A stretch of 64,000 nt of DNA from Sphingobacteriales bacterium (GTDB lineage: Bacteria; Bacteroidota; Bacteroidia; Chitinophagales; JADIYW01): assembly GCA_016721245.1 (NCBI GenBank), contig JADKIQ010000009.1, positions 1 to 64,000 of the forward strand, in the 5' to 3' direction. Positions 47,118-55,287 of the stretch are shown here, piece after piece (the first letter of the stretch is position 1; every line of letters starts with the position of its first letter). The position numbers and the translations under genes were made by a program. A model generated the notes under the pieces. It ran no database searches and was not told the DNA's origin. It worked only from the letters and a program-made list of their open reading frames with translations.

Positions 47118-47153
47118 GGTTTTGGTATAATTTAATATTCAAATACCAAAACC
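47118..47153 (+). promoter_or_regulatory. Perfect 11-bp inverted repeat directly before an ATG
   Basis: GGTTTTGGTAT (47,118-47,128) and ATACCAAAACC (47,143-47,153) flank a 14-nt AT-rich loop. The ATG at 47,154 follows with no spacer. In RNA this hairpin would reach right to the start codon; as DNA it could be an operator. No T run follows, so it is not a terminator. Confidence 0.6.
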
Positions 47154-47250
47154 ATGAAAAAACATTTACCTATACCTAAAGAAGTACAGGCCTTTCAGTA
47201 CTTCCTGATTTTACTGGTGATACTTTTGCTCGGTATACTGACAAAGTAAA
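47154..47250 (+). pseudogene. Possible 31-residue membrane protein, interrupted by one base
   Basis: After ATG and seven A residues (47,157-47,163) the frame HLPIPKEVQAFQYFL followed by ILLVILLLGILTK is open to the TAA at 47,248. It has an amphipathic start and one membrane helix. The ATG is one base out of frame: with six As the product would be MKKHLPIPKEVQ and so on; as written it stops after eight codons (MKKTFTYT). Slippage on the A run or a sequencing error would restore it. The remaining 150 bp to the terC gene hold only a promoter-like TATCTTTG. Confidence 0.4.
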
Positions 47251-47374
47251 CACCACGTTTTTAACTTCTCAATTGCCCATTTTTTCGGTAAGCTTACTAA
47301 CCGGACAGATTTTTTCGGCAACAACGGAACTTTTCACTGAAATTTTATATTACTAAATAAATTGCTGCAAAATG

Positions 47375-47382
47375 TATCTTTG
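47375..47382 (+). promoter_or_regulatory. Candidate -7 promoter element (TATCTTTG) of the terC-like gene
   Basis: Exact TAnnTTTG match 24 nt before the ATG at 47,406, followed by GCAC as is usual near starts in this phylum. No TTG at the ideal -33 spacing, so confidence is limited. Confidence 0.42.
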
Positions 47383-47405
47383 CACTCAACCAATAAAATC
47401 TTCTA

Positions 47406-48137
47406 ATGGATTTCAGTATTTTCGCAGAAGCCTCTACATGGGTAAGTTTAGTAACGCTTACTTTTCTGGAAATTGTTTTAGGTGTGGATAATATCATCTT
47501 TATATCTATTGTTACACAAAAACTAAAACCGGAAGAAAGAAAACGCGGTCAAACACTCGGTTTGACACTGGCACTGATTCTTCGCATCATTCTGTTATTT
47601 TTCCTGGGCTTTATTCTAGGCTTGAATAAAAATATACTTCCGCCTTCTTTTGGATTTGAACTTACCGGCAAAGGAATCATTTTATTACTGGGTGGTATTT
47701 TCCTAATCTATAAGTCCACCACGGAAATCCACCATAAAATTACAGGAGACGACGATGAGTTTAATGTCAATAAAACGGAAACAAAGTCTTCTTTTACCTC
47801 CGTATTAATTCAGATTGCATTATTAAACCTTGTTTTCTCTTTTGATTCCATTCTTACGGCAATAGGTATCGTTAAAGAAATAATGGTGATGATAGTAGCA
47901 GTGGTTATATCGATGCTGGTGATGATGAAATTTACTGACCCGGTAAGTAAAATCGTAAATAAATACCCAAGTTTACAGATTCTGGCTTTATCCTTCTTAA
48001 TTATGATTGGCGTAACGCTCATTATGGAAGGTTTTGGAAGAGAGGTGGAAAAATCATTTATTTACGTTTCCGTTGCCTTTTCCTTTGTTGTCGAATTATT
48101 AAACATCCGTTTCCGCAAAAAAAATAAGGTTCAATAA
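47406..48137 (+). CDS. TerC family integral membrane protein
   Basis: 243 aa with seven membrane helices. VTLTFLEIVLGVDNIIFISI carries the intramembrane acidic residues (E, D) typical of TerC, repeated in the second half as LLNLVFSFDSILTAIGIVK. TerC proteins are linked to metal efflux during protein secretion and to tellurite resistance. No ter operon is present, so a metal-ion role is more likely. The ORF is intact and ends in a lysine/arginine-rich tail. Confidence 0.9.
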   Translation: MDFSIFAEASTWVSLVTLTFLEIVLGVDNIIFISIVTQKLKPEERKRGQTLGLTLALILRIILLFFLGFILGLNKNILPPSFGFELTGKGIILLLGGIFLIYKSTTEIHHKITGDDDEFNVNKTETKSSFTSVLIQIALLNLVFSFDSILTAIGIVKEIMVMIVAVVISMLVMMKFTDPVSKIVNKYPSLQILALSFLIMIGVTLIMEGFGREVEKSFIYVSVAFSFVVELLNIRFRKKNKVQ

Positions 48138-48251
48138 CATCTTTATTTTTAAAAACTATTTACATTTAGTGTGATTTGTTAATTATACTAAACAAACATT
48201 CACCTCTGTAAGGTAAAATATAGAAGTGAAACCAATTATTAAAACGCATTC

Positions 48252-49943
48252 ATGAAAAAAACTCTGTTTACGGCATATTGTATTCTGTTTACTGTGTACG
48301 CTTCGCAGGCACAAATGTATCAGCAAAAAATGGCCACCTTTTTAAACCTGCTGGATAACTATTATGTACAGGATGCCAATATCGATTCTCTCGTGGAAAT
48401 CGGAATCACAGAAATGCTGAAACAGCTCGATCCGCACTCGGTTTACATGAATGCCGAAGAAATAAAAAAAGCCAACGAACCTTTAGAAGGTAATTTCGAA
48501 GGCGTGGGCATTCAATTCCAGATTTATCAGGATACCATTCAGGTGGTACACGTTATCTCCGGCGGACCATCACAAAAAGTGGGCATACAGGACGGGGACA
48601 AAATTGTTTTTGTAGACACTGCAAAAGTAGCCGGCGTGGGCATCAATAACGACGGCGTATTTAAAAAGCTGAGAGGAAAAAAAGGAACGAAGGTTACGAT
48701 TAAAATAAAACGCTCCGGCGAAAATGAATTACTCGATTTCGAAATCATCCGCGACAAAATTCCAATCTATGCAATTGGAGCACAGTATATGGCTTCACCG
48801 GATGTTGGCTATGTGAAATTAGAAAGATTCTCTGCCACGGCAACAGAAGAAACACAGGCAGCAATAGATTCGTTAAGAAAATTGGGGGCTAAAAAAATTA
48901 TATTAGATTTAACATCGAATGGCGGTGGTTATTTAAATCAGGCAAATTCTTTATCAGATTTGTTTTTGAGTGAAGGTAAATTAGTCGTGTATTCCGAAGG
49001 ACGCTCACAGCCGCGTATTGATTTGAATGCCACTAAGGAAGGTGATTTCGAAAAAGGCGAACTTGTCATAATGGTAGACCAGAACACAGCATCCGCGAGC
49101 GAAATTGTTTCCGGTGCGGTGCAGGACTGGGACAGAGGACTAATTGTTGGTCGCAGAACTTACGGAAAAGGCCTGGTGCAAAAAGGATATTCATTGCCGG
49201 ATATGTCGGTAGTGCGTTTAACGATGGCACACTATTACACCCCGAGCGGCAGAAACATACAAAAATCGTATGCAAAAGGCGTGGACAAATACCACGAAGA
49301 TTTGGAAGACAGATATGAAAGCGGGGAGCTGTTCGACTCTTCTAAAATAAAAATCACAGATTCTACAAAATATTATACCAACAGCAAACGCGTTGTGTAC
49401 GGTGGTGGCGGTATTACACCCGATATTTTTGTCGGACTCGATACCACCTGGAGTTCTAAGTTTTATGGCAAACTGGTTCGTTCCGGTTCTTTCAGTCAGT
49501 TTCTATTAGAGTATGTAAATAATAACCGGGCGACTTTAGAAAAACAATATCCAAACCTGCAATCTTTCATCAAAAATTTCGAAGTGGATTCGGTGTTCTT
49601 GTCTACATTTTATGCTTTTGCAAAAACGAAAAAAGTGGAACCGGATTCTGCAGAAAACTTTAGCAGAAGTGTACCGACGATACAAAATCAGTTAAAAGGA
49701 TTGCTGGCGCAAAGTTTATGGAATACCAGTGCGTATTATCAGATTACCAATGAACAGAATCCGATTTATCTGCGTGCGTTAAAAACATTTACAGATGGTT
49801 CTTTTCAAAAATATGGCATAGAAACATTTACAGATAAGAAAGAAATTAAGGCAAAACCCATAGAGAAAATGAAGCTAAATCGTATGCTAAAAAAGGGAAA
49901 AGGCTCAAGAACTAGTTATCCGAAAAAGACAAATCAAAAGTAA
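48252..49943 (+). CDS. S41 family C-terminal processing protease with PDZ domain
   Basis: 563 aa. Signal peptide residues 1-20 (AYCILFTVYASQAQ, cleaved after A-S-Q-A). MLKQLDPHSVYMNAEE, PDZ domain about 75-165 (GPSQKVGIQDGDKIVFVD), and a catalytic core with YVKLERFSATATEE, DLTSNGGGYL, NTASASEIVSGAVQDWDRG (nucleophile Ser) and GRRTYGKGLVQ (Lys). Periplasmic tail-specific protease. The C-terminal 150 residues are an extra helical region, and the last 30 are strongly basic. Confidence 0.93.
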   Translation: MKKTLFTAYCILFTVYASQAQMYQQKMATFLNLLDNYYVQDANIDSLVEIGITEMLKQLDPHSVYMNAEEIKKANEPLEGNFEGVGIQFQIYQDTIQVVHVISGGPSQKVGIQDGDKIVFVDTAKVAGVGINNDGVFKKLRGKKGTKVTIKIKRSGENELLDFEIIRDKIPIYAIGAQYMASPDVGYVKLERFSATATEETQAAIDSLRKLGAKKIILDLTSNGGGYLNQANSLSDLFLSEGKLVVYSEGRSQPRIDLNATKEGDFEKGELVIMVDQNTASASEIVSGAVQDWDRGLIVGRRTYGKGLVQKGYSLPDMSVVRLTMAHYYTPSGRNIQKSYAKGVDKYHEDLEDRYESGELFDSSKIKITDSTKYYTNSKRVVYGGGGITPDIFVGLDTTWSSKFYGKLVRSGSFSQFLLEYVNNNRATLEKQYPNLQSFIKNFEVDSVFLSTFYAFAKTKKVEPDSAENFSRSVPTIQNQLKGLLAQSLWNTSAYYQITNEQNPIYLRALKTFTDGSFQKYGIETFTDKKEIKAKPIEKMKLNRMLKKGKGSRTSYPKKTNQK

Positions 49944-49959
49944 AAAACCACAACAATAA

Positions 49960-51213
49960 ATGATAACTATTCGTCCATTCAAAGGCTTACGACCACGCAA
50001 GGATATCGTTGACAAAGTTGCTGCAAAGCCATATGATGTTTTAAATTCTGCAGAAGCAAAAGAAGAAGCAAAAGATAATCCGTTTTCTTTTTTAAGAATT
50101 TCAAAGCCGGAAATAAACTTTACAGAAAGTATAGATCAATATGCTGATGAAGTCTATCAAAAGGGTAAAGAAATTTTTGACGGGTTTATTAAAGACGGAA
50201 TTTTAGTACAAGACATTACCCCATGTTTATACATCTATGCACAAACCATGGACGGCAGAACGCAAACCGGTCTGGTGGCAGGAAGTTCGATTGATGATTA
50301 CTTTAACGACAACATCAAAAAACACGAACTTACTTTAGTGGCTAAGGAAAACGACCGCATCAAACATATGAAAACCAAGATGGCACAGCCGGGTATGGTT
50401 TTTCTAACGTATAAATCGGTGGAGGAGATCGATGTCATTATTGACCATTACTGCAAACACCACGAAGCGGAAAATGATTTTACGGATTCTCAAAACGTGC
50501 GTCACCAGTTATGGAAAATCGACAATGAGAATATCATAAACAAACTGACGGAATTATTTAAAGATAACGTAGCGGACAGTTATATAGCCGATGGTCATCA
50601 CCGTTCTGCCGCTTCTGCAAAAGTGGGCAAACAGTTGCGGGAAGAACACCCAAACTATACCAGTGATGAACCATATAATTATTTTTTATCTTGTTTATTT
50701 CCTTCTAATCAATTGCAGATACAAGATTATAATCGTTTGTTAAAAGATATAAATGGTTTAACGGAAGAAGAACTATTGAGCAAGATTGCGGAAAATTTTG
50801 ATGTTGAAAAAATCGGCGCTAATATTTATAAACCCGTACAATTGCACGAGTTTTCGATGTATGTAAACGGCAACTGGTATAAACTGACAGCAAAGCAAAC
50901 TACCTACGATGAAAACGATCCGATTGGCGTGTTGGATGTAACGATTTTATCTAATTATATTTTAGATCCGGTTTTAAACATTAAAGATCAGCGTACTGAT
51001 AAACGCATCGATTTTGTGGGTGGCATCCGCGGTTTAGATGAGTTGCAGAAACGTGTGGATTCAGGTGAAATGAAAATTGCCTTTGCTTTTTATCCGGTTT
51101 CTTTAGATCAGTTAATTGCCATTGCAGATTCCGGAAATATTATGCCGCCAAAATCTACCTGGTTTGAACCAAAACTGAAATCTGGATTGGTGATTAATTT
51201 GCTGAATAATTAA
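49960..51213 (+). CDS. DUF1015 family protein
   Basis: 417 aa. ITIRPFKGLRPRKDIVDKVA, KPYDVLNSAEA, NPFSFLRISKPE, YIYAQTMDGRTQTGLVAGSS, SYIADGHHRSAASAKV and GGIRGLDELQKRVDSGE are the family's conserved blocks. The ADGHHRS loop suggests a ParB/sulfiredoxin-like nucleotide-binding site. In other bacteria the gene often sits near serine biosynthesis genes; here it is followed by a cysteine/methionine gene. Biochemical function is not established. Confidence 0.9.
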   Translation: MITIRPFKGLRPRKDIVDKVAAKPYDVLNSAEAKEEAKDNPFSFLRISKPEINFTESIDQYADEVYQKGKEIFDGFIKDGILVQDITPCLYIYAQTMDGRTQTGLVAGSSIDDYFNDNIKKHELTLVAKENDRIKHMKTKMAQPGMVFLTYKSVEEIDVIIDHYCKHHEAENDFTDSQNVRHQLWKIDNENIINKLTELFKDNVADSYIADGHHRSAASAKVGKQLREEHPNYTSDEPYNYFLSCLFPSNQLQIQDYNRLLKDINGLTEEELLSKIAENFDVEKIGANIYKPVQLHEFSMYVNGNWYKLTAKQTTYDENDPIGVLDVTILSNYILDPVLNIKDQRTDKRIDFVGGIRGLDELQKRVDSGEMKIAFAFYPVSLDQLIAIADSGNIMPPKSTWFEPKLKSGLVINLLNN

Positions 51214-51236
51214 AATAAGTTTCTTAACTTCAAACT

Positions 51237-51293
51237 ATGAAAGCAACCAATAACAACATAAAATGCTGCTGTATCAACGATAAGCGGAGATAG
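51237..51293 (+). CDS. Cysteine leader peptide upstream of the cystathionine gene
   Basis: 18-codon ORF encoding MKATNNNIKCCCINDKRR, with TGC TGC TGT at residues 10-12 (51,264-51,272), the same residue positions as the leader at 38,162. The stop is 20 nt before the terminator's 5' arm. The last codons themselves (AAGCGG, 51,282-51,287) form the antiterminator arm, so a ribosome that finishes the ORF would mask it and one stalled at the first Cys codon would not. No homology is visible outside the Cys run, so the match is functional rather than a recent copy. Confidence 0.72.
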   Translation: MKATNNNIKCCCINDKRR

Positions 51294-51323
51294 TTTTATA
51301 TAAAATAAGATTAAACCGCTTGT
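51280..51323 (+). promoter_or_regulatory. Predicted antiterminator hairpin of the cystathionine gene leader
   Basis: ATAAGCGG at 51,280-51,287 can pair with CCGCTTGT at 51,316-51,323 (eight pairs, one G-U, six-pair G/C-rich core). The partner is most of the terminator's 5' arm, so the two folds are mutually exclusive. Found by inspection; folding energies were not computed. Confidence 0.55.
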
Positions 51324-51345
51324 ATTTATTTGCAGGCGGTTTTTT
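51313..51345 (+). terminator. Intrinsic terminator in the cystathionine gene leader (attenuator)
   Basis: Ten-pair stem AAACCGCTTG (51,313-51,322) / CAGGCGGTTT (51,333-51,342) with one G-U pair, 10-nt loop and T run to 51,345. It could serve as the DUF1015 gene terminator, but the Cys leader within the same 100 bp and the competing pairing favour attenuation. Confidence 0.85.
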
Positions 51346-51415
51346 ATTTGGTAACTTTGAAAATTAATAAAAAAAAAATTCTTACTACTTATTACTTAAC
51401 ACTTACTACTATTAT

Positions 51416-52555
51416 ATGAAATTCGCAACAAAAGTAATTCACGCAGGCATAGAACCGGATGCAACTTCAGGTGCTATCATGACACCAATTTTTCAAACAT
51501 CCACCTACGTACAAGACGAACCTGGCGTACACAAAGGTTTTGAATATGCACGCACACAAAACCCAACACGTAATGTCTTACAAAATCAGTTAGCGGCTCT
51601 GGAAAACGGCAACCACGGTATTTGTTTTGCCAGCGGTTTGGCAGCAACAGATGCTATTGTGAAATTATTCCAACAAGGCGATCATATCATTTCTTGTAAT
51701 GATTTGTATGGTGGAACTTATCGCATCTTTACAAAAGTATATGGCAAGTTCGGTATGGATTTTTCTTTTGTAGACATGACTGATGTAACAAATATCGAAA
51801 ACGCCATCACGCCAAAAACAAAATTAATTTGGGTAGAAACTCCAACTAATCCAATGTTAAATATTGTAGATATTGCGGCGGTTTGTGCCTTGGCTAAAAA
51901 ACACAATCTATTGGTTTGTGTAGATAATACATTTGCTTCACCTTACTTGCAAACACCTTTAGATTTAGGCGCTGACATTGTTATTCATTCTGCAACAAAA
52001 TATTTGGGCGGACACAGTGACGTGATTCACGGTGCTGTTGTTGTAAAAGATAAATCATTGGCAGATCAATTATATTTCATTCAAAATGCAAGTGGTGCTG
52101 TGCCTGGCCCGCAGGATTGTTTTTTAATTTTACGTGGTATTAAAACCCTACATATTCGCGTGGAAAGAGCCTGCGAAAATGCAGAAAAAATTGCAGCCTA
52201 TTTAAAATCAAATCCAAAAGTTGGAAATGTGCATTACCCTGGTTTTACAGAGCACAAAGGACATGAGATTGCTAAAAAACAAATGAAAAAATTTGGCGCT
52301 ATGGTTTCTTTCTCTTTGAAAGACGATAGTTTAGCGGCAGCTCATAAAGTATTATCTTCTACCAAATTATTTTCACTGGCAGAATCATTGGGCGGTGTGG
52401 AAAGTTTGATCGGACATCCGGCAAGTATGACCCACGGCAGTATTCCATTGGCAGAACGCCAAAAAACCGGCGTGGTAGATTCTCTGATTCGTTTAAGTAT
52501 TGGTATCGAAGATGCAGACGATTTAATTGAAGATTTGAAAAACGCAATAGGATAG
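51416..52555 (+). CDS. metB: Cystathionine gamma-synthase / gamma-lyase family PLP enzyme
   Basis: 379 aa Cys/Met metabolism enzyme. TKVIHAGIEPDATSGAIMTP opening, YARTQNPTRNVLQNQLAALE (phosphate-binding Y/R), FASGLAATDAI, ETPTNPMLNIVD and the PLP Schiff-base Lys195 in HSATKYLGGHSD. SLAESLGGVESLIGHPASMT is the usual C-terminal block. Synthase and lyase cannot be separated by sequence; a lyase would make cysteine from cystathionine. The Cys leader upstream fits either role in transsulfuration. Confidence 0.9.
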   Translation: MKFATKVIHAGIEPDATSGAIMTPIFQTSTYVQDEPGVHKGFEYARTQNPTRNVLQNQLAALENGNHGICFASGLAATDAIVKLFQQGDHIISCNDLYGGTYRIFTKVYGKFGMDFSFVDMTDVTNIENAITPKTKLIWVETPTNPMLNIVDIAAVCALAKKHNLLVCVDNTFASPYLQTPLDLGADIVIHSATKYLGGHSDVIHGAVVVKDKSLADQLYFIQNASGAVPGPQDCFLILRGIKTLHIRVERACENAEKIAAYLKSNPKVGNVHYPGFTEHKGHEIAKKQMKKFGAMVSFSLKDDSLAAAHKVLSSTKLFSLAESLGGVESLIGHPASMTHGSIPLAERQKTGVVDSLIRLSIGIEDADDLIEDLKNAIG

Positions 52556-52556
52556 C

Positions 52557-53459
52557 ATGAAAAAAACAAACGTATTCTTTGTATTGTTTTTTGCAATTGG
52601 TTTAACAAATCAATTACACGCACAAGTATCACTTGCAGATTCCTTATTCAAAAAAGGACAATGGGCAAGCGCTGCAAAAGAATACAATAACTATCTGCAA
52701 AATAACCCGAAAGATAAACCAGGTTTACAGTTAAATAAGATTGGACAATGTTATTTTAATTTGCAACAATATGAAGAATCAATAGCAGCTTATAAAAAAT
52801 CTGTCGGATACAATGGTAGTTCCGGCATTATGTATAACATCGCATGTATATATAATAAACTATCAAAAACTGACAGCGCACTTGTTTGGCTGGATAATGC
52901 TGTCACCGCTGGATATACACAATATCAATCTACATTAGATGATGAAGATTTAAAAAGTTTGCATGATAACGAGAAATTTAAAACCATTTTAGTAAAAATC
53001 AAAAAGAGCTTTTCACCTTGTTCTTTTCAACTGGAATCACAACAATTTAATTTTTGGATTGGTGAATGGAAAGTATATAATCCGCAGGGACAACAATCAG
53101 GCACCAGCAAGATTGATCAGATTTTAAATGAATGTGTGATTTTGGAAAATTGGACAGATTATTTTGGAAATAATGGAAAGAGTTTTAATTTTTATAATTC
53201 CACTACAAAAGAATGGCAGCAAACCTGGGTAGATGATAAGGGCGGCACTACAGAATTTATCAATGGAACATATATTGATAACGCCATGCGTTTTCAATCA
53301 TCAAGACCGATTGTAAACGGAGCAGGAAAAAACGGAATAAGACGGCTTACCTTTTTCAATGTAAACAAAAATGAAGTTCGCCAGTTAGGCGAGATAAGCA
53401 TAGATAATGGAAATTCCTGGACGGTAGAATATGATTTAAAATATGTAAGAGAGAAATAG
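52557..53459 (+). CDS. Exported TPR protein with a C-terminal DUF1579-like domain
   Basis: 300 aa. Signal peptide 1-23 (VFFVLFFAIGLTNQLHAQ). Two or three TPR units at about 25-130 (SLFKKGQWASAAKEYNNYLQ, KIGQCYFNLQQYEESIAAYK). A beta-rich domain from about 155 with FNFWIGEWKVYNPQGQQSG, ILENWTDYFGNNGKS and WQQTWVDDKGGTTEF resembles lipocalin-like sensors of secreted proteins. It starts 1 nt after the PLP gene, so it may be in its operon. Function unknown. Confidence 0.75.
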   Translation: MKKTNVFFVLFFAIGLTNQLHAQVSLADSLFKKGQWASAAKEYNNYLQNNPKDKPGLQLNKIGQCYFNLQQYEESIAAYKKSVGYNGSSGIMYNIACIYNKLSKTDSALVWLDNAVTAGYTQYQSTLDDEDLKSLHDNEKFKTILVKIKKSFSPCSFQLESQQFNFWIGEWKVYNPQGQQSGTSKIDQILNECVILENWTDYFGNNGKSFNFYNSTTKEWQQTWVDDKGGTTEFINGTYIDNAMRFQSSRPIVNGAGKNGIRRLTFFNVNKNEVRQLGEISIDNGNSWTVEYDLKYVREK

Positions 53460-53484
53460 TTTATCTTTAGTATTCCTTTTATTT

Positions 53485-54168
53485 ATGACAAACACACTCA
53501 TCATATTAGCCATTGCGCCTGCATTAGCCTTTTGCGGATATGTCATCCATAAAGACCGTTTCGAAAAAGAGCCGAAATGGCTGATAGTGCTGGCGTTTTG
53601 CTTTGGCATATTCAGTGTTTTTCCTGCAGCGGTAACATCTGTATTAGGCGGCAGTTTTATTGTTCAAAACGGAAATTTCATAAACACCGCGGTATTTGCA
53701 TTTCTGGTAGTGGCACTGAGTGAAGAATTCGCCAAGTTTTTTTTCCTGCGTTATATTTTATACAAACGAAAAGAATTTAATGAGCCACTGGACGGGATTG
53801 TGTATGCAGTAATGATAGGTATGGGCTTTGCGGCTTTTGAGAATCTGTTGTATGTGGCGCAAGGCGGTGTAAGTGTGGCGCTCATGCGCATGCTGACGGC
53901 GATTCCGGCACATGCGGTGTTTGCGGTAATAATGGGTTATTATGTTGGTTTGGCAAAATTTGATTTAACACATCGTTCCGAATTGATTCGTAAAGGATTA
54001 TTGTATCCGATTCTGTTACACGGTGCTTACGATTTTTTCCTGCTTCAAAAAAGTATTCCCGGCTTGTCTGTTTTAGCCTTTATTGGATTGTGGTTTGCCG
54101 GCAAACACATCGTCTACATCCTGAAACAATCCAGCGAACATTCATCTAACAACGGCAGCCAGCAGTAA
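53485..54168 (+). CDS. PrsW family intramembrane metalloprotease
   Basis: 227 aa with about seven membrane helices. HKDRFEKEPKWLIVLAFCFG start, the EExxK-type motif VALSEEFAKFFFLRY, GFAAFENLLYVAQGG and IPAHAVFAVIMGYYVG, which together form the glutamic/metal site of the family. PrsW proteases act on membrane-bound regulators in other bacteria. Stop and next start overlap by 1 nt (TAATG). Confidence 0.88.
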   Translation: MTNTLIILAIAPALAFCGYVIHKDRFEKEPKWLIVLAFCFGIFSVFPAAVTSVLGGSFIVQNGNFINTAVFAFLVVALSEEFAKFFFLRYILYKRKEFNEPLDGIVYAVMIGMGFAAFENLLYVAQGGVSVALMRMLTAIPAHAVFAVIMGYYVGLAKFDLTHRSELIRKGLLYPILLHGAYDFFLLQKSIPGLSVLAFIGLWFAGKHIVYILKQSSEHSSNNGSQQ

Positions 54169-54926
54169 TGATTTCACAGCAAACTATTGACCTACTGAAT
54201 TTTTATCACGATAAATACAATCGCAAAGATTTTATTACCGATGATCCGATTTCTATTCCACACCGGTTTTCTAAAAAACAGGATATAGAAATTGCAGGTT
54301 TATTTGCCGCCACCTTAGCCTGGGGAAATAGAAAATCTATCATCAACAGCTGTAATAAACTGATGACGCTGATGGATAATCAGCCGTATGAATTTATCCT
54401 GCACCATTCCGAAAAAGAGTTAAAACCTTTTACGAATTTTGTTCATCGTACATTTAACGCAACCGATGTTTTATATTTTATAGAATTTCTGAAACAACAT
54501 TATGCGACACACTATACGCTTGAAAATTTATTTTTGAAAGAAGATGCGGAACAGGCATTAATTAATTTTCATAATTTTTTTTTTTCACTGGAAGATTTTC
54601 CTCACAGAACCAAAAAACACATTGCCACACCGGAACGCAAATCGACATGCAAACGCATGAATATGTATATGCGCTGGATGGTGCGAAAAGATAAAAACGG
54701 CGTGGATTTCGGCATCTGGAAAAAAATAAAACCTGCCATTTTAATGTGTCCGCTGGATGTACACGTAGAGAATTATGCTCGTAAGCTAAACTTAATTGAA
54801 AGAAAACAACGCGACTGGTTGACAGTTACCGAATTAACGTGTAACTTAAGAAAGATTGATGCTAAAGATCCCGTGCGGTTTGATTTTGCGCTTTTCGGAA
54901 TGGGCATAGAAAAAATAATTGTTTAG
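54168..54926 (+). CDS. TIGR02757 family protein
   Basis: 252 aa. YNRKDFITDDPISIPHRFSK, EIAGLFAATLAWGNRKSIIN, KRMNMYMRWMVRKDKNGVDF and CPLDVHVENYARKLNLIERK match the conserved Bacteroidota family related to endonuclease III-like helical proteins. No catalytic residues can be assigned with certainty. Overlaps the PrsW gene by 1 nt. Confidence 0.85.
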   Translation: MISQQTIDLLNFYHDKYNRKDFITDDPISIPHRFSKKQDIEIAGLFAATLAWGNRKSIINSCNKLMTLMDNQPYEFILHHSEKELKPFTNFVHRTFNATDVLYFIEFLKQHYATHYTLENLFLKEDAEQALINFHNFFFSLEDFPHRTKKHIATPERKSTCKRMNMYMRWMVRKDKNGVDFGIWKKIKPAILMCPLDVHVENYARKLNLIERKQRDWLTVTELTCNLRKIDAKDPVRFDFALFGMGIEKIIV

Positions 54927-54945
54927 ATTTTCGTTTACGCATCGT

Positions 54946-55284
54946 ATGAAAATGATGGAAGATTCACAACAAATACAAGAGTACACCTTACAGTTGTTAG
55001 AAGAAAATGATGTAAGTTTTACTTCATTTTCTGAATTCAGAAAACACATCATTCAACGGATAAACGAATGGATAAATAATGACTTCGAGCATTTACTGTT
55101 CATGCTGTATCGTATAGATGTGCATGAAGACAAAGTGCGAAAATTAATGGCGGCACATAAAGGCGAAAATGCCGCAGAGGTGATTGCCGATTTAATCATT
55201 GAACGACAGAAACAAAAAATTGAAACCCGTAAATTATTCCACATGGAAAAACCGGCAGATGTGGATGACAGTGAATTGTGGTAA
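54946..55284 (+). CDS. Small hypothetical protein
   Basis: 112 aa from ATG 54,946; an upstream in-frame start at 54,919 overlaps the previous gene and adds only a non-conserved MFRFSFTHR. All-helical, with INEWINNDFEHLLFMLYRID in the centre and IADLIIERQKQKIETRK near the end. No family recognised. Clustered tightly with the TIGR02757 gene. Confidence 0.7.
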   Translation: MKMMEDSQQIQEYTLQLLEENDVSFTSFSEFRKHIIQRINEWINNDFEHLLFMLYRIDVHEDKVRKLMAAHKGENAAEVIADLIIERQKQKIETRKLFHMEKPADVDDSELW

Positions 55285-55287
55285 TAT

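Noticed and set aside
47118..47153. Terminator at the 11-bp inverted repeat
   Set aside because: No T run follows on either strand and an ATG begins directly after the second arm.
46799..47179. 126-codon plus-strand ORF after the LpxH-like gene
   Set aside because: Its first part is another frame of the LpxH gene; the tail has no protein-like features and crosses the hairpin at 47,118.
51237..51345. SAM-type riboswitch before the cystathionine gene
   Set aside because: No SAM-I, SAM-II or SAM-III core could be recognised in the 200 bp upstream; the small Cys ORF and terminator explain the region better.
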